Of a DNA stretch of 64,000 nt, positions 45,454 through 57,984 are shown one piece after another. Every line of letters starts with the position of its first letter. The first letter of the stretch is position 1. The stretch comes from Phyllostachys edulis (taxonomy: Eukaryota; Streptophyta; Magnoliopsida; Poales; Poaceae), in assembly GCA_036346405.1 (NCBI GenBank), contig CM070548.1, positions 60,820,611-60,884,610 on the forward strand, given 5' to 3'. Under the pieces are notes generated by a model, which saw only the letters and a program-made list of their open reading frames with translations, ran no database searches and was not told the DNA's origin. The position numbers and the translations under genes are program-made.

Positions 45454-48400
45454 TGTCGGGACCCAAAATTACAATTCTGGACCCTCTGTGTATAATGCAC
45501 TAGTCCAGGATCACGCTAGTGCACACAGTGTCAACAAAGATGGATATTGATCCACACAAGCGAATAATAGCATAAACGAATAATTTGATTAATAAATAAT
45601 GGTTTGACCTTACGATCGAGTTTACATTTATTAAGCCACGCAGAACTAACAGAGAAATAAAGCGGCGGAAACGAAGCGGCGACAAAGATCCCATCGATTC
45701 ACCACAGTAACCGATCGGATCAAGACCCCACGATCGAGCACCTTCGATAAACTCCTCCTCGAAAGTGGCGAAGACTCCTCCTCTTCTCGCTTGATTTAGT
45801 TTAAAGCAAGCGTGAGTACACACCGTACTCGCAAGTCACACCACAGAAATGCAATTATACATGCAGGCTTATTACAAGGGAATGGCATTTTGTGGTTCTT
45901 TTGCAGAAATGCAACATTTGCAGTTGAATACAATTAATAGATTGAAAGCAAGTAAAACAAATAGACAATAATACTTTAACGGTTTGATTTCACATAGACA
46001 CACACAGCCTAAACAGATTATTCACATAGCCATATGATTTAGATCACACAGCTCCCTTCCCACACAGTTTATGAAGATCTACCCCTCGTGTGAAATCCCC
46101 GAGCATTGTCCATGATCATGACGCTGACTATTCGAATAGATTGTTTACACTCTGCAAAGTTTGTACACTTTACCCACAAGATACAACCAGTGTTGCAAGC
46201 ACTAATTGTAACAAAGCATTTCAAAAACTTCATCCTAACATAGATGCTCCCGATGTGCTTACGTCATACCAAACCATACACAGTGTGTGGTACAACACAC
46301 ACCGTTGGACAGGAAGCGGCGAATCGTCATGATGCGACTACATGGTAGCACACACCTCCACCCTTTTCACATAGCCTAACCTACTGCCTGAGCAATCAAT
46401 ACCAAGAATTCGTATCTTACTATGCTAGGCACGTCCCATAACAGGCATGTGGTCATACAGAAGGGCTCATTTCAATGGCACACAAAGTTCAGTCCTTAAA
46501 TGACCGAGGCAAGACTTCCATTGTTCTAACTAAGGCACACAGATTAATTTGACACACAGATTCACATTCCCATATCACATAGCCACCATGTCACACAGTT
46601 CCCTCCACTTGCCTCAGTCCAAACCTTTTACCACCCGGTTGATTTAAGTGCAACACATGCCACAAAGACACATAGTGCACACAGATTTTCACAAAGTTAC
46701 ATAGTCACTTAGTCAAGTTAATAATTGCAATTTACATGAATATAAGATTCGTGGCATGGCTAAGCAACCTACTCGCATCTAACCAACCCACGTTGGTGTT
46801 ACATTATTACCAACTACAATACCAACTAGGGTGACAAAGGATCAAGGCATAACAATTATACAAGGAAGGCATAACAGATTGGATTTAATAGCTAATCCCA
46901 AAAGTATTTAAATAATTACTTGAAATAGAATGCAATACTTTGAATTAAAATAACATTTAGAAAACTAGGATTCAATCATGGTCAAAGCATGACTTGCCTT
47001 GGAACAGGTCTAGAAATTGATCTTGGTCTTGTTGTGCTCCTTCTTCTTCAAATCTTCCCGAAGCGTTGAAGTCTACTCGCAAACAAAGCAAACAAACAAA
47101 CTAAATAAATAACAGAGGCAAAACAACTATAAATAAATAAATAAAAATCTCCATTAAATAGATTTTGAATTTATAGGAATTTAGAAATTTGAATGGACTG
47201 ATTTGGAGTTCGGATGCAAAAGTTATGGGGTTTGGAAGTTTGAATCTAAAGAAAATCCTATTTTTGGAATATCCCGAATTATTTCTTAAAAGAAAATCGG
47301 AATATTGCGCAAGCATGATGTCAGCATCACGTCAGCCCTGGGAATTTCGAAAAAGATGACGTGTGGGACCCACATGTCAGTGACATGGCTCACGGTGGAC
47401 CAAGTCCACCAAGCCGATTGGATCTGGGTTGGGCTGGTGTGGCGCACTCGCGCACGTGGCGCTGACGCGACGCCTACGTGGTTGACACGCAAGCGCGAAG
47501 GGTGAGGTGGCTAGATGACTTGGCGTCCACGTCGGCGGCGAACGACAACGGCGGCGAGCGCCTCTGGACCGGTCGGCAACGGCGACCCAGGGCACGACGG
47601 CGACGGCGAGTGCGTGCGTTGGAAAGGGGATGCTATTGCGCACTTGGGGCTACCTTCTTTGGCACCGGAGATAAACGGAGGCGACCGGAATTGGTGTCGG
47701 AGCGGAGGACGAAGGCACGGTCTTGTCGGGGATGACAACCGAAGGCGCTCTACGACAACAAGCAGGTCCCTGGTGACGCTCTGACAACGGGGAAGGTGAT
47801 GGTGTACTCCACGGAGGCGGAGCACGACCGGCGGCAACAAATTTTGAAGAATTGGGCTGCGGCTCGAAAACCCTAAACTTCAAATCGAGGTTGCTCGAGG
47901 GCGAACGGGGTGAAGTGGATGGCGGCTCTGGGATGCGGAGGCGTTGGCGATCCCTAGGGGCCTATTTATAGGGTCAGGGCACGCCAGAATTTGAAATCCC
48001 CAATTCGGGATTGGTACGGGCTCGCCGAATTTTTAGAGATAGGAACGGAGTTGAGCTGCGGTTCATATCCCAAAGGATGCGGAGGGATAAGAATTGAGTT
48101 CGGTGAGGAAATCCGCGGGACTTTAGTTAGTGAAACCGAACGCGGGGCGGAGCTTCTAGAAGAGTTCCCATGGCGACCGCGACGGGAGTTCCGTGGAGAA
48201 GAAACCGGCTCGGGGACGACGAAGGCGCGGGCCCCACACGGCAGAGACACAAGGAGCGCGGCCCACGAAAGCAAAAGCGACGCTAACAAGTGGGGACCGC
48301 CTGTCAGGGTGAGCGGGCGCGCGCGGCGGCTGGGCCGCACAAGACTGAGCCGTGAAGAATAGGAACGGGCCGAAGAGAAGGATTCGGCCCAAAGCTAAAT

Positions 48401-48698
48401 GGAGAATTTAATTAGCTTTTTCTTTTTTAGAAATTACCAGAAATTCCAAATGGCAATAGAAATTAGCAAATGAACTTGGAAAAATTCTAGAAAAATCTAG
48501 AAAGTATATCCAAGCACATAGAATCCAAATAAAATAGTTTTGACCATTGTTCATGTTGACTTTAGTCATATTAAATTGTTTTGCTACTCAAAGTCCAATA
48601 TTAAGCTTTTAAATTAAATTCAAATAAAATCAAATGATGAATTTTCTCCCTACTAACTATTCAAAGGATTTTTAAAGCTCAGAAAATTGGGATGTTAC
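45454..48698 (-). repeat. Solo Tekay LTR
   Basis: Plus-strand start TGTCGGGACCC and end GGGATGTTAC, flanked by perfect duplications GATTA (45449-45453 and 48699-48703). The terminal A expected after GTTAC is missing. Length 3245 bases, with no internal region. Same family as the LTRs at 31897-34818 and 53678-56768 but clearly more diverged. Contains the shared LTR box near 46145-46184 and a palindrome variant ACGTGTGGGACCCACATGT near 47359. Open frames at 47286-48392 are repeat shadows. Confidence 0.92.
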
Positions 48699-48889
48699 GA
48701 TTACACAATATATACCACTACAACAAAACTATTACGTAAAGTCGCTTCTATTTTGACGCTTTTATATCTGTCTCTACGTCGAAAAACACCTCATATGTAA
48801 AGACACATCTCAAGACGTTTTATATAACGTCACGAATTCTCTTACCGTAGGCATCTCTCCACTTCTCACGCCTCCGTCTCACCACCTCC

Positions 48890-49420
48890 CCACTTCTTCA
48901 ACCGCCCAACATAAACTGCGCCCTCCCCTTTTTCCCCATTCTGATTTCTTCTCCCCCCCCTTCTCATCGAGCTCCTCTCCTACGGTGCCACTTCCTCCTA
49001 CCTTTGCCTCGGTTCCTCCCCCTCCGGCCGTCGGCTACCGGCGTCACCACCGCCGCCTCTCCGACGTGCCACGGCCCGCGCGTGCCCCTGACTTCGCCGC
49101 ATGCCGTTAGCCCGCTCGGGCTTGGCCTGGCCCCATGGCGTCGCTTCTCCTTCGAGCTCCTACGCTGCGCCCGCCGCCGGCTCTCCTCTCTTGTTGCCGC
49201 TTCCGGTTCCGCCGCCTCCTGCTCCCCTGTGCTGCCCCGACTCGTCGGCCCGCGCCTCTAACCTCCATGGCACTCACGGAGCGCCGCCGCTCGGCTCTAG
49301 CGTGGCTCGGCCCCGACCTCCGCGCCTTCTTCCGTGCCCGCGCCGGCCTCTATGTCCACCATGCCGAGGGGTACGCCGTACGCACCGCGCCGTCCCGCGC
49401 ACAGCGCATCTCTATGTACA
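48890..49420 (+). other. GC-rich exon-like segment in CACTA
   Basis: Sharp rise in GC with long Pro/Arg/Ala-rich open frames in several phases (49101-49469, 49135-49776). It looks like the 5' exon and leader of a captured grass gene, but I cannot name it. GGTACGCCGT near 49370 could hold a donor. Confidence 0.35.
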
Positions 49421-49865
49421 TACATACCAAATCTTCTTCTCAACATATACTAGTATTATCAGACTTTAATTACTTCTCCATTCATAGCATCTCGCGGCGA
49501 ATCTGCTTACTTTATATTAGCCAGTACACTAGCCCTGGTGATATGTTGATATTGTCATATTGTGTTTCCTTAATTCCTGCATCTGGTAATTGTCTTCTTT
49601 ATGTGATACACTTGTATCTCCTTGCTAAATGTCAGGTTCACTTACGTACTCTTATAATGAAACGTCGGATAAAGTGTTATACGTCTAATACAAAATGCGC
49701 AAGAAATGCATCATGTTATCAATATATCAGCATTCTTGATCTGTTGTCCATAAAGGGGTCATCAGATGCAACATAATTAGGTTACCACTACAACTTTTTC
49801 AAACTCCTACTGTCAGTTTCCCCTGCCTACTCCGACCGGATCGATTTAGATGAGGCCCAGCATCC

Positions 49866-50295
49866 AGATTGGGAATGCACTTTGCTGGTTGCTTATTAGG
49901 CCTGGCATCCTTGAGTTTGATTTTGGTACGCAGAGCTTAGCTGTGATTGAGAAACCAGCAGATGTGTGTCATACCAATACGATTGATTTTCAGATCCATT
50001 TTGTTAGGTTCATAACATCCAATTATGGTTATGGGAGAGGAGGGTCCATTCTGATGGCGTTGCCAGATGGATGCTGCGGAAAACCATTGACCTGGGTAAA
50101 CTCCTTTCACTGGGATCATCGATGGAGCGATGGAAGCCACTGATAATGGGGTTTGCTGAGGACAGCAATATGATTTTTCTATCAATGGCTATCGGTGTCT
50201 TTGTGATCCAACTTGAGTCAATGCAGTTCAGGAAGTGTTTTGAAAGAGCTAGAATCACCCCCTATTTTCCCTACACAGGTTTCTATACGGTAGGT
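49866..50295 (+). pseudogene. Captured F-box protein C-terminal fragment
   Basis: The frame at 49866 reads ALCWLLIRPGILEFDFGTQS then LAVIEKPADVCHT. After frame changes between about 49995 and 50080, the frame from 50071 reads RKTIDLGKLLSLGSSMERWK, PLIMGFAEDSNMIFLSMAIG and VFVIQLESMQFRKCFERARI, ending near FYTVG. These are the C-terminal associated-domain blocks of a large, rice-type F-box family. The F-box itself (SCF ubiquitin ligase contact) is absent, and the middle (the W-x-R-K region) is garbled. It cannot act as a substrate receptor. It sits inside the CACTA-like element. Confidence 0.74.
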
Positions 50296-50339
50296 AATAG
50301 CTCGTCTCTACTTTACAGAAGTAACACGATCTAATTAGT

Positions 50340-52150
50340 TTTGGTATCATGTGGTTGCTAGGATATCGTTCATGTGCTTAAGGGTTGACTAGCAATTTAA
50401 GCATAAATTGTATTATTTGTTTCTTTGCCAGGTTGGTGAACTTATGGCAATGTAATTTTTGCTATTGTTATTGAATTGTGCGAAAGCTAGCATAAAAATA
50501 GAATGGTAGTTTATTGTTGCCTGGCTATTTCTGTATGAATAAAATGTACTACGATGCTGTTCTTACACTGATCTTTTTAGTTTGAGCTTCCTAACAACTG
50601 GAAATTGTCAACAAACACACACTTATTAATAGGTAAATGGGTATTACTGTTTTGAGTAGTTATCCTTGTACGTGCTAGTAGATGTAGTTCCATTTACCTA
50701 TTGCTAAGCTTGTCACAAAACCTAGTAATTTTCTGAAGTTACATGAATATATAACAGTGGGTTGATCTAACTATTGAGCCTTTGCCCTCTCTCATCGTCC
50801 ATCGATTTCTCTTTTCCTTGGAATTTTCATTGGTTTCTGGACTTCTTTTGCATGTAGGCAGGGGCATTGGTGATGGAGATGATGGAGCTAAAATGTTGAA
50901 CAATACATGAGATGATTGTACTGTTATATCTGCTAAGCTGTGTTTGTTGAACAGGTGATAATTTATCTTCTGCCATGTATATATTGTTTTGCCTATCAAC
51001 ATCTTAGTTGTTAATATATATGCTCCATATGTTTAGGTAGTTCGTCACCTATTTAGTCAGTTTGGATCAATAATTGCTTCAGATGTAAATAAGCTGCACA
51101 GTATGATGTATTCATGGCTAAGTAAGAAGACATTTGTTATGTTTTAAAGCATTCTCAGAACTCCCATGTCGATGTAGTCATGGCTGAAAGCAACTTAAAG
51201 CTACATATCTAACTGAGTTCATGCCATTTTTCTCAGTGATTTACATGCAATGCAATTTTAGAATACATTAAGTTATTTTTAAAAAAGTTTTGACCATTAA
51301 CATTTTCCATGGCTTTTCCCTAAAAATAACTTTTTTACCCTTTCCAGATTTCATTCATAGGCAACAAGATAGGTTACAGAATAAATGCCTAACAGTTGAC
51401 TGGACATTGTGCATCAGTCCCTATGCCACTTAGCAAAAGCCTATATTTTTTGGAGACTTTCTGAAGTTTTATGTCTACCTAACCAACTGAATATTGTAGA
51501 TGCATTTGTTACTTGACAATGTTGACACTCTTAAGTCCGCAGGGTTCAATCGACACTGCTATGATAGACCACGTATCAAGGTGTCAAATTTGCGCTTTTT
51601 AGGTCAAAAGAGCTAAGAAAAAAACTTCAAATTGGTCACAAAACAACCTGGTATGTTACATTCTTCTAATTTCATCAAATAAACTTGTCATCTTACAATT
51701 TTTTAACCAGGACATTTATTTCATTTTCAATCGGCTTTGCAGGATAATTGAGGACTACAAAGAAAATGCAATAGAGATGGAGGAGCTAATGTATTAGTTT
51801 CTCCCTAGACAAAGCTTATGGATAGATTCCAACTATGTTAATCCATAGGATATTTTCCTGATATATATGCACCTTTTTTATATGGATGTTTGATTCAATT
51901 GTGAACTCCACTTGCTATAAATTCAAATATTTGTTGCTGCTATGAAGTGCATGTATGCTCTACGTATTCTTGGTTTGTTGATTGTGAGAATATGATGCTT
52001 CCATGTGACGACATGTGCTTTGCTATTTTCTAATTTTTTTGGATGAGGTGGAATAATGTCTTCATACGACGATATATGTTTCTGTTTGTAGCAAAATGCA
52101 CGAATCAAATTTGAAATAATACAATTAAATTTGAAATAAAATTAAATTCG
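50340..52150. other. CACTA interior, no clear gene
   Basis: AT-rich, intron-like. A short exon-like piece near 51755-51795 (NAIEMEELMY) and others near 51540 are too brief to assign. Confidence 0.35.
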
Positions 52151-52639
52151 AAATAAAAGCGTCTCTATCACTACTACAAAAAGGCTAATACTGGACACCT
52201 CATCACAGACGGTTGACCAAAACCGTCTGTATTACATTCAATCACAGACGGTTTTGGTTTAGAGACCGTCTGTGTTATTGGCTGCCCTAAAAGCCGTCTG
52301 TGAAGAGATAATATCATAGACGGTTCATAATTAAAACCGTCTGTGAAGTATCACAGACGGTTTTCAATAAATAACCATCTGTGAAACCTCACAGATGGTT
52401 CTTAACAATAACCGTCTGTGATATTACTACATATCACAAACGGTTTTTGTTATAACCGTCTGTGATAATATCGCTCTGACTCCGGCCCGATGAGTTTCTT
52501 AAATCGCCCGCGTCGTCTCTTCGTAGCCTCAATATGCCGCTTTGGCTCCCCGATGCGTCTCTTTGTCGCGTCAATGCCGCTTCGGCTCCCCGATGCGTCT
52601 CGTCGTCTCACGCCCCGAATTTATTCCATGTTTTATAAA

Positions 52640-53119
52640 AAGGATTATCCGCCATCGAAGATGATCATCCCCACACATATAACAGAAATGGTTGCCTCTT
52701 CTGTTTCCTTGTCGCCGTCATTGATGGCCTACCTGGCCGTACTGTACGAGCACCTCTCTCGCTGTGCGTTGGCGGATGCTACGGAAGAACACTGTTTCAA
52801 CAGTGTCTTCACTGCTCTGTCCGAGAATTTGCCAGAGCAGGTGATGGCCACCTTCCACCGTCTTGACATCCTCCTCCACCGCGTCTTCCGGGTGATCTCC
52901 CACTTTTGGCGAGTTTACCACGTCATCGACATGCTCCTCCACAACGACGTTGCACGTCTTTAGGAGGCTTGCCGTCACTGGGACTGCTTAATCGAGGCGG
53001 CGTGCGACCAAGTTGACCAGGCTGAGACCCCTCAAGCAAGGGAAGAGAGCCTATGGGCTCAATTCTTCTTGGTTCAACAGTCCGATGGTCTTGAGAGACA
53101 CTTTCGAGCAAGCACGTCG
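52640..53119 (+). pseudogene. Unrecognised frame captured in CACTA
   Basis: The frame with MVASSVSLSPSLMAYLAVLY, CALADATEEHCFNS and HRLDILLHRVFRVISHFWRV stays open to a TAG at 52961-52963. It then reads on in the same frame (EACRHWDCLIEAACDQ, SLWAQFFLVQQSDGLERHF) to a stop at 53120. It is helical, Leu-rich and has no domain I know. An upstream ATG at 52490 extends it through a 60-base duplicated segment with Arg/Pro-rich words. Single-stop disruption suggests a recent pseudogene or a sequence error. Confidence 0.4.
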
Positions 53120-53372
53120 TGAGTGGGCGATTTCGAGCTTCGTTCGATCACGAACCATTCGCCGCCGCCGCCTACGAAGTATTGAAGACGGAGATAACAA
53201 CCTACCTTCGCCACTAGAAAAACTTTGTTTATTTGTAGGTTTCTACTTTTTTTGAAATCTTTTTGTAAGAAGCGACTAGCCACGCTGTTTGGCCATATGA
53301 AAATTCCAAAATGAAAAAAAAAAATCTAGTTTGGAGATGAAGTACTACTATATTAATTATATGTTGAATTAT

Positions 53373-53377
<5 letters not shown>

Positions 53378-53402
<25 letters not shown>
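53378..53402. repeat. (AT)n microsatellite
   Basis: About 12 uninterrupted AT units inside the second CACTA-like element. Confidence 0.9.
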
Positions 53403-53407
<5 letters not shown>

Positions 53408-53677
53408 CAAATTTTCAATGATATTTAAATGAAAAAATTGACATATAAACATGTAATTTCTTCATGCATGTAAGTGTATATACAAGATAATATACTTAAG
53501 AAAAACCATTTCACGAGACGGTTCCATAATAGAATAAATGCATGATATACATTTATCATGAGCGATTCTAGAAACGAACCGTCTGTGATAGACAGTTATC
53601 ACAGATGGTTCTAAACACGAACCGTTTGTGATATATCACAGACATTTCTGAGTTAATAACCGTCTGTGATAGCATGT

Positions 53678-56600
53678 TGTAACATCCCAATTTTCAGAGC
53701 TTTAAAAACCTTTTAAATAGTGTAATGAGAAAATTCATCATTTGGATTTATTTGAATTTAAATTAAAAAGCTTAATATTGGACTTTGTGTAACAAAACAA
53801 TTTAATATGACTAAAGTCAACATGAACAATAGTCAAAACTATTTTATTTGGATTCTATGAGCTTGGACATATTTTCTAGAATTTTCTGGAATTTTTCCAA
53901 GTTCATTTGCTATTTTCCATTGCTTATTTGAATTTCTGGTAATTTCTTAAAAAGAAAAAGCTATTTAAATCTCCAAACAGTCGCTGGGCCGAATCTCTCT
54001 GGCCCATTCCTGTTCATCTGGCCCATCTCTTCGTGGCCGTCCGATCTGGATTGGATGGAGATCCCGCCCCCGCGCCTCTCTCTCTCTCTCCCTCTCTCCT
54101 CGCGCTCCGCTTCAATCTCCACTGATTGGATCGTCATTTGGGCCTTTGGATCTCCGCCAGCCTGCCGCTCGCCCTCTCTCTCGACGCGTGGGCCCGCATG
54201 AGGTCTTCGTCTCGACCGGTCTTCTTCCTCGCTGGCGATCGTGGACGCGCCCGCCATTATCGCCTTCTAGAAGCTCAACCCATGGCGTTTACGCTAACAA
54301 AACTCCCGATTTTAGCACCAAACTCAATCCTTATCTCCTCACCGACTCGTTCAATTTCAAACTTGAATTGTTTCTATCCTCGTTCTCGTCTTGGGCGTTT
54401 GAGGCGATTTACCCTTGTAAGACGCCACCTCGAGCTCGCCTCATGCCTATAAAGGACCCTCTGCCGCCTTCGCCCTTTCCAAAACCCTCGCTCAATTCCA
54501 CCCGAGAGCCTCCACATTGCCGCCGATTCGAGCTTTAAGGAACCTCGCCGCGGTGAGATTTCTTCGATTAACGCCACCACCGCAGCCGCCGCATCGTCGT
54601 GGAGCCCACCATCAAGTTCGCCGTCACCTCCTCTACCTCCCGGACCAGTCGCCGTCGCCTAAACCTCGCCGGGACGCCCGTCCGACAAAACCCGAAGGTC
54701 TCCTCCGCTCCGACCTCGCCGCCGGCCACCACAGCCACCCCCAACCACCCGGAGCTGCACGAGAAGGTGCGCAATAGCCTCAGCAACACGCCCATAGCAC
54801 CCACCCTCATGGCGACCACCGTAGCGCCGGTGACCATTGGATCCCGTCCGCCATCGCGCCGTCGACGCGTCCTCGCCGACGCAGACGCCAGTCACGTGCA
54901 CCTCGACCTCGTACTGCGTGTCATCCGGGTGGCGCCAGCGTCGGCGCCCTGCACTGTAGCTGGTTCGCCACCTCGGCCCCTCTCGGTCGATGGCTCGGTG
55001 GGCTTGGTCCACCGTGGTGCCTCTAACATGTGGGTCCCACATGTCAGGTTTTCTTTTATTTATTTCTTTTCCGAAAATCCCAGGGCTGACGCCATGCTGA
55101 TGTCATGCTGGCGCAATATTCCGATTTTTCTGTTGAAAAATAATTCGGAATTCCAGTAAATCCTATTTTTAGGGTTTTCTTTAGATTTAAACTTTGAAAC
55201 TCCATATCTTTTGCATCCTAACTCCAAAACCATCCATTCAAATTTCTAAATTCATCTAAAATCCAGATCTATCTATTGGAGATTTTTAATTATTTTTTTG
55301 GAGTTATTTGCCTCTGTTATTTATTTAGTTTGTTTGTTTGCCTTGTTTGCGAGTAGACTTCGACGTTGCTGAAAGAGTTGACGAAGAAGGACCTTTCCAA
55401 GATCAAGATCAATTCCTAGATCCTTTTCAAGGCAAGCTATACCTTTGACCATCTTGATTCCCAGTTTGCTAAATTATTTTATTTTAAATTACTGCATTAT
55501 TAATTCAAGTAATTATTTAAATGATTTTGGGAGTAGATGTAAATTCCTAATTGTTATGCCATCCTTGTTAATTGCTATGTCTAAGTTCTTTGTCACCCTA
55601 GTTGATATCTAGTTGGTTAATATTGTAGCACCAACGTGGGTTGGTTAGAACGATTAGATTGCTTAGTCATGCCACGACTCATTTATTCATGTGAAGTACA
55701 AATGATTAATTTGACTAAGTGAATATGCAATATTGGATAATCTGTGTGTACTACGTGTCTTTATGGCATGTGTTGCACTTAAACCAACGGGTGGTAAAAA
55801 GGATTTGGGTGAGGCAAGGGGTGGATACTTGTGTGAATTGGTGGTCTATGTGACTGTGTGGATAATATTAATCTGTGTGTCTATGTGGTTGGGTTAGTGG
55901 AAGTCTTGCCTTGGTCGATTAAGGACCTCACCATGTGCGCTAAAGAACCGAGCTTCTGTCGACCACATGCTGTTTTGAGACAGGCCTAGCATAGTAAGAT
56001 AAGGTATCTGAAATGCTCTGTTATGATCGATGCTAGCTACACGGTTGTATCTTGTGGGTAAAGTGTACAAACCTCTGCAGAGTGTAACTTAATCTATTGA
56101 ATAGCAGCGTCATGATCATGGACAATGCTCGGGATTTAACACTAGGGGTAGAATTTCATAAAAGCTGTGTGGGAAGGGAGCTATGTGATTAAATCATCTA
56201 GCTATGTGAAGAACCCATTTAGGGTGTGTGTGTCTTTGTGAAATAACTTGTTAAAATTATTATTGTCTATTTGTTTTACCAACTTTCAATCTATTTAATT
56301 GTATTAAATTGCAAAAGTTGCATTTACGCAAAAGAACCGCAGAATGCCTTTCTCTTGTAATAAGCTTTGCATGTATACTTTGCATTCTGTGGTGTGGCTT
56401 GCTAGTACGGTGTGTACTCACGCTTGTTTTGACGAATCAAGCGAGGAGGAGTCTTCACCACTTACGAGGACGAGTTCATCGAAGGTGCCTAATCGCGAGG
56501 TCTTGATCGATCGGTTGCTGTGGTGAATCGATGGGATGCCACTACCGCTTCGCTTCATTGCCGCTTATTTTCTCTGTTAGCCTGCGTGGCTCAATAAATG

Positions 56601-56768
56601 TAAACTTCGACCTTAAGGTCAAAACCATTATTTAATAATCAAAGTTATTCGTTTATGTTATATTTAAGCTTGTATGGATCGATTTCGGTTTGTTAACCTG
56701 TGTGCACTAGCATGATCCCGGCTAGTCAAGATAAACCTGAGGGTCTGAATTGTAATTTGGTCCCGACA
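53678..56768 (+). repeat. Tekay 5' LTR
   Basis: Starts TGTAACATCCCAATTTT and ends GGTCCCGACA. Length 3091 bases. Palindrome ACATGTGGGTCCCACATGT at 55026-55044 and the LTR box TCTTGTGGGTAAAGTGTAC at about 56048. Open frames inside (54126-55159) are Pro/Arg-rich shadows. Confidence 0.92.
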
Positions 56769-56772
56769 AAAG

Positions 56773-56784
56773 TGGTATCGAGCC
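56773..56784 (+). other. Primer-binding site, initiator Met tRNA type
   Basis: TGGTATCGAGCC, four bases after the LTR end. The usual site is TGGTATCAGAGCC, so one base within CAG is missing here. Confidence 0.82.
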
Positions 56785-56959
56785 ATATCGATGGTAGAGT
56801 CTAGACCTTAGTAGATTGGCCGCTCGAGTGTCCAAATTATTTTCTAAAGAAAAATTTAACTTGCAAGATTAAATGAATTGCTTAACTCCTCTCATATCTC
56901 TCTCGACTCATCTATTGCTAAAATCTTTCCTCTCCCATTGTTTTAACGTGGTTCTTACA

Positions 56960-57790
56960 CCTTATGCATCGTGATGATGCCTTACCTTCAGACTTTCGGA
57001 GATTGCAACGGAGGACTTGCCGCAGAGTCAGGAAGTTCTTTGCAGACACTTGGAGGCTTCGACTGCCCGATGTACCGAGGCAGTGAGTACATGGTCAATG
57101 GACGGGATCGTGGTATAGTCTGCCGCCTGACGGTCTACGCCAGGAGGAACACTAGAGGTAGCCAGCCTTTGGATATCTCAGTCAGGAGGATCACCTTCAT
57201 GCAAGGAATCCAGGAGTCATCGCGTCTGGCCATACTCCGAGTCTGCCACATCTACGCCAAGAGCGCAACACATGCTTATCGCTATCACCCCGGCCGCCGG
57301 GGAGATATCTGCGCGCTTTCCGTCTACAAACGGGGAAGGCAATGCCACAGTAGTGCATCTTGCACGGTTCACACCGCCAGGAGGAGTCGCTGGAGATGGC
57401 CGCCACCGAGCTGAGGTGCGCCTATCAGGCCTGGGAAGAAGCCGAGGAAAGGATCGCCGACTAGAGCACGCCCTCTATGGTCAAGATGAGCTCGAAGATG
57501 ATCAAGAGGAAGATCCGAAGAAGTCGAAGAAGATCGGAGGAGATTCCAGAGGATCCGGCCGAGCTGCAAGACAAATGGAAGAGCTACCAGACTGCACCCA
57601 AAGACACTGCTCTCGCCGCACTGATTCAGGGCATCGAAACCGATTCATGAGATGCCACTCACTTCAGAGTCTACACCAGGCAGGAGCGTCGCCGTGGCTT
57701 TGGAGGCTTTCTCGAGTAGTTCGTTTGAGTTCCAGTTTAGTCAGGCTTAGCCAGTTTCCCTTTTCAGAGTCGCCCTTTAGGCGGTAGCTT
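56960..57790 (+). other. Pre-gag reading region
   Basis: The frame 56971-57414 (147 codons) reads YLQTFGDCNGGLAAESGS, FDCPMYRGSEYMVNGRDRG and YARRNTRGSQPLDISV. Frame changes lead to 57272-57787 with SGRAARQMEE. Between them lies an acidic coiled-coil-like stretch around 57480. The counterpart at 39833-40350 keeps the same peptides. It has no known domain and may be an accessory frame of this Tekay subgroup. Confidence 0.5.
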
Positions 57791-57984
57791 GTGTGCTTAG
57801 GTCCGATTTATTTTCCTGTGTGTAAGCATGAGCTGCAAAGGCCCTTAGGCATTTGTTGCAGCCATGCTATTAAAATATTAATAAAGATTATTTCATTCGA
57901 AGTTTCTTGAGCTGTGTTTGTTGGGTTTAATCTATCCCCTGTCTAGATCTTAACTCACCTTGTGCTCTCTACCTTATCTAACCT

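Larger units (their letters stand above)
48716..52168 (+). mobile_element. CACTA-like element, interrupted at right
   Basis: Starts with CACTACAACAAAACTATT, a CACTA-superfamily terminus. The subterminal word GACGCTTTTAT near the left end recurs inverted at the right edge (AATAAAAGCGTC at 52152-52163). A second CACTA terminus begins at 52169, so the true right end is displaced. There is no transposase; the interior holds GC-rich exon-like sequence and an F-box fragment. Probably a non-autonomous, gene-carrying element. Confidence 0.62.
52169..53677 (+). mobile_element. Second CACTA-like element, split by gypsy
   Basis: Starts CACTACTACAAAAAGG. At least thirteen copies of TCACAGACGGTT or its inverse AACCGTCTGTGA crowd 52195-52470, and more occur at 53510-53670. 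Dense inverted subterminal repeats of this kind are typical of CACTA elements. The right terminus is not reached, because a gypsy starts at 53678 and continues out of the window. No transposase is visible; a captured frame lies at 52640-53119. Confidence 0.78.

Noticed and set aside
49135..49776. 213-codon plus-strand frame
   Set aside because: GC-rich first half then AT-rich intron-like second half; probably one exon plus intron read-through, so no CDS is called.
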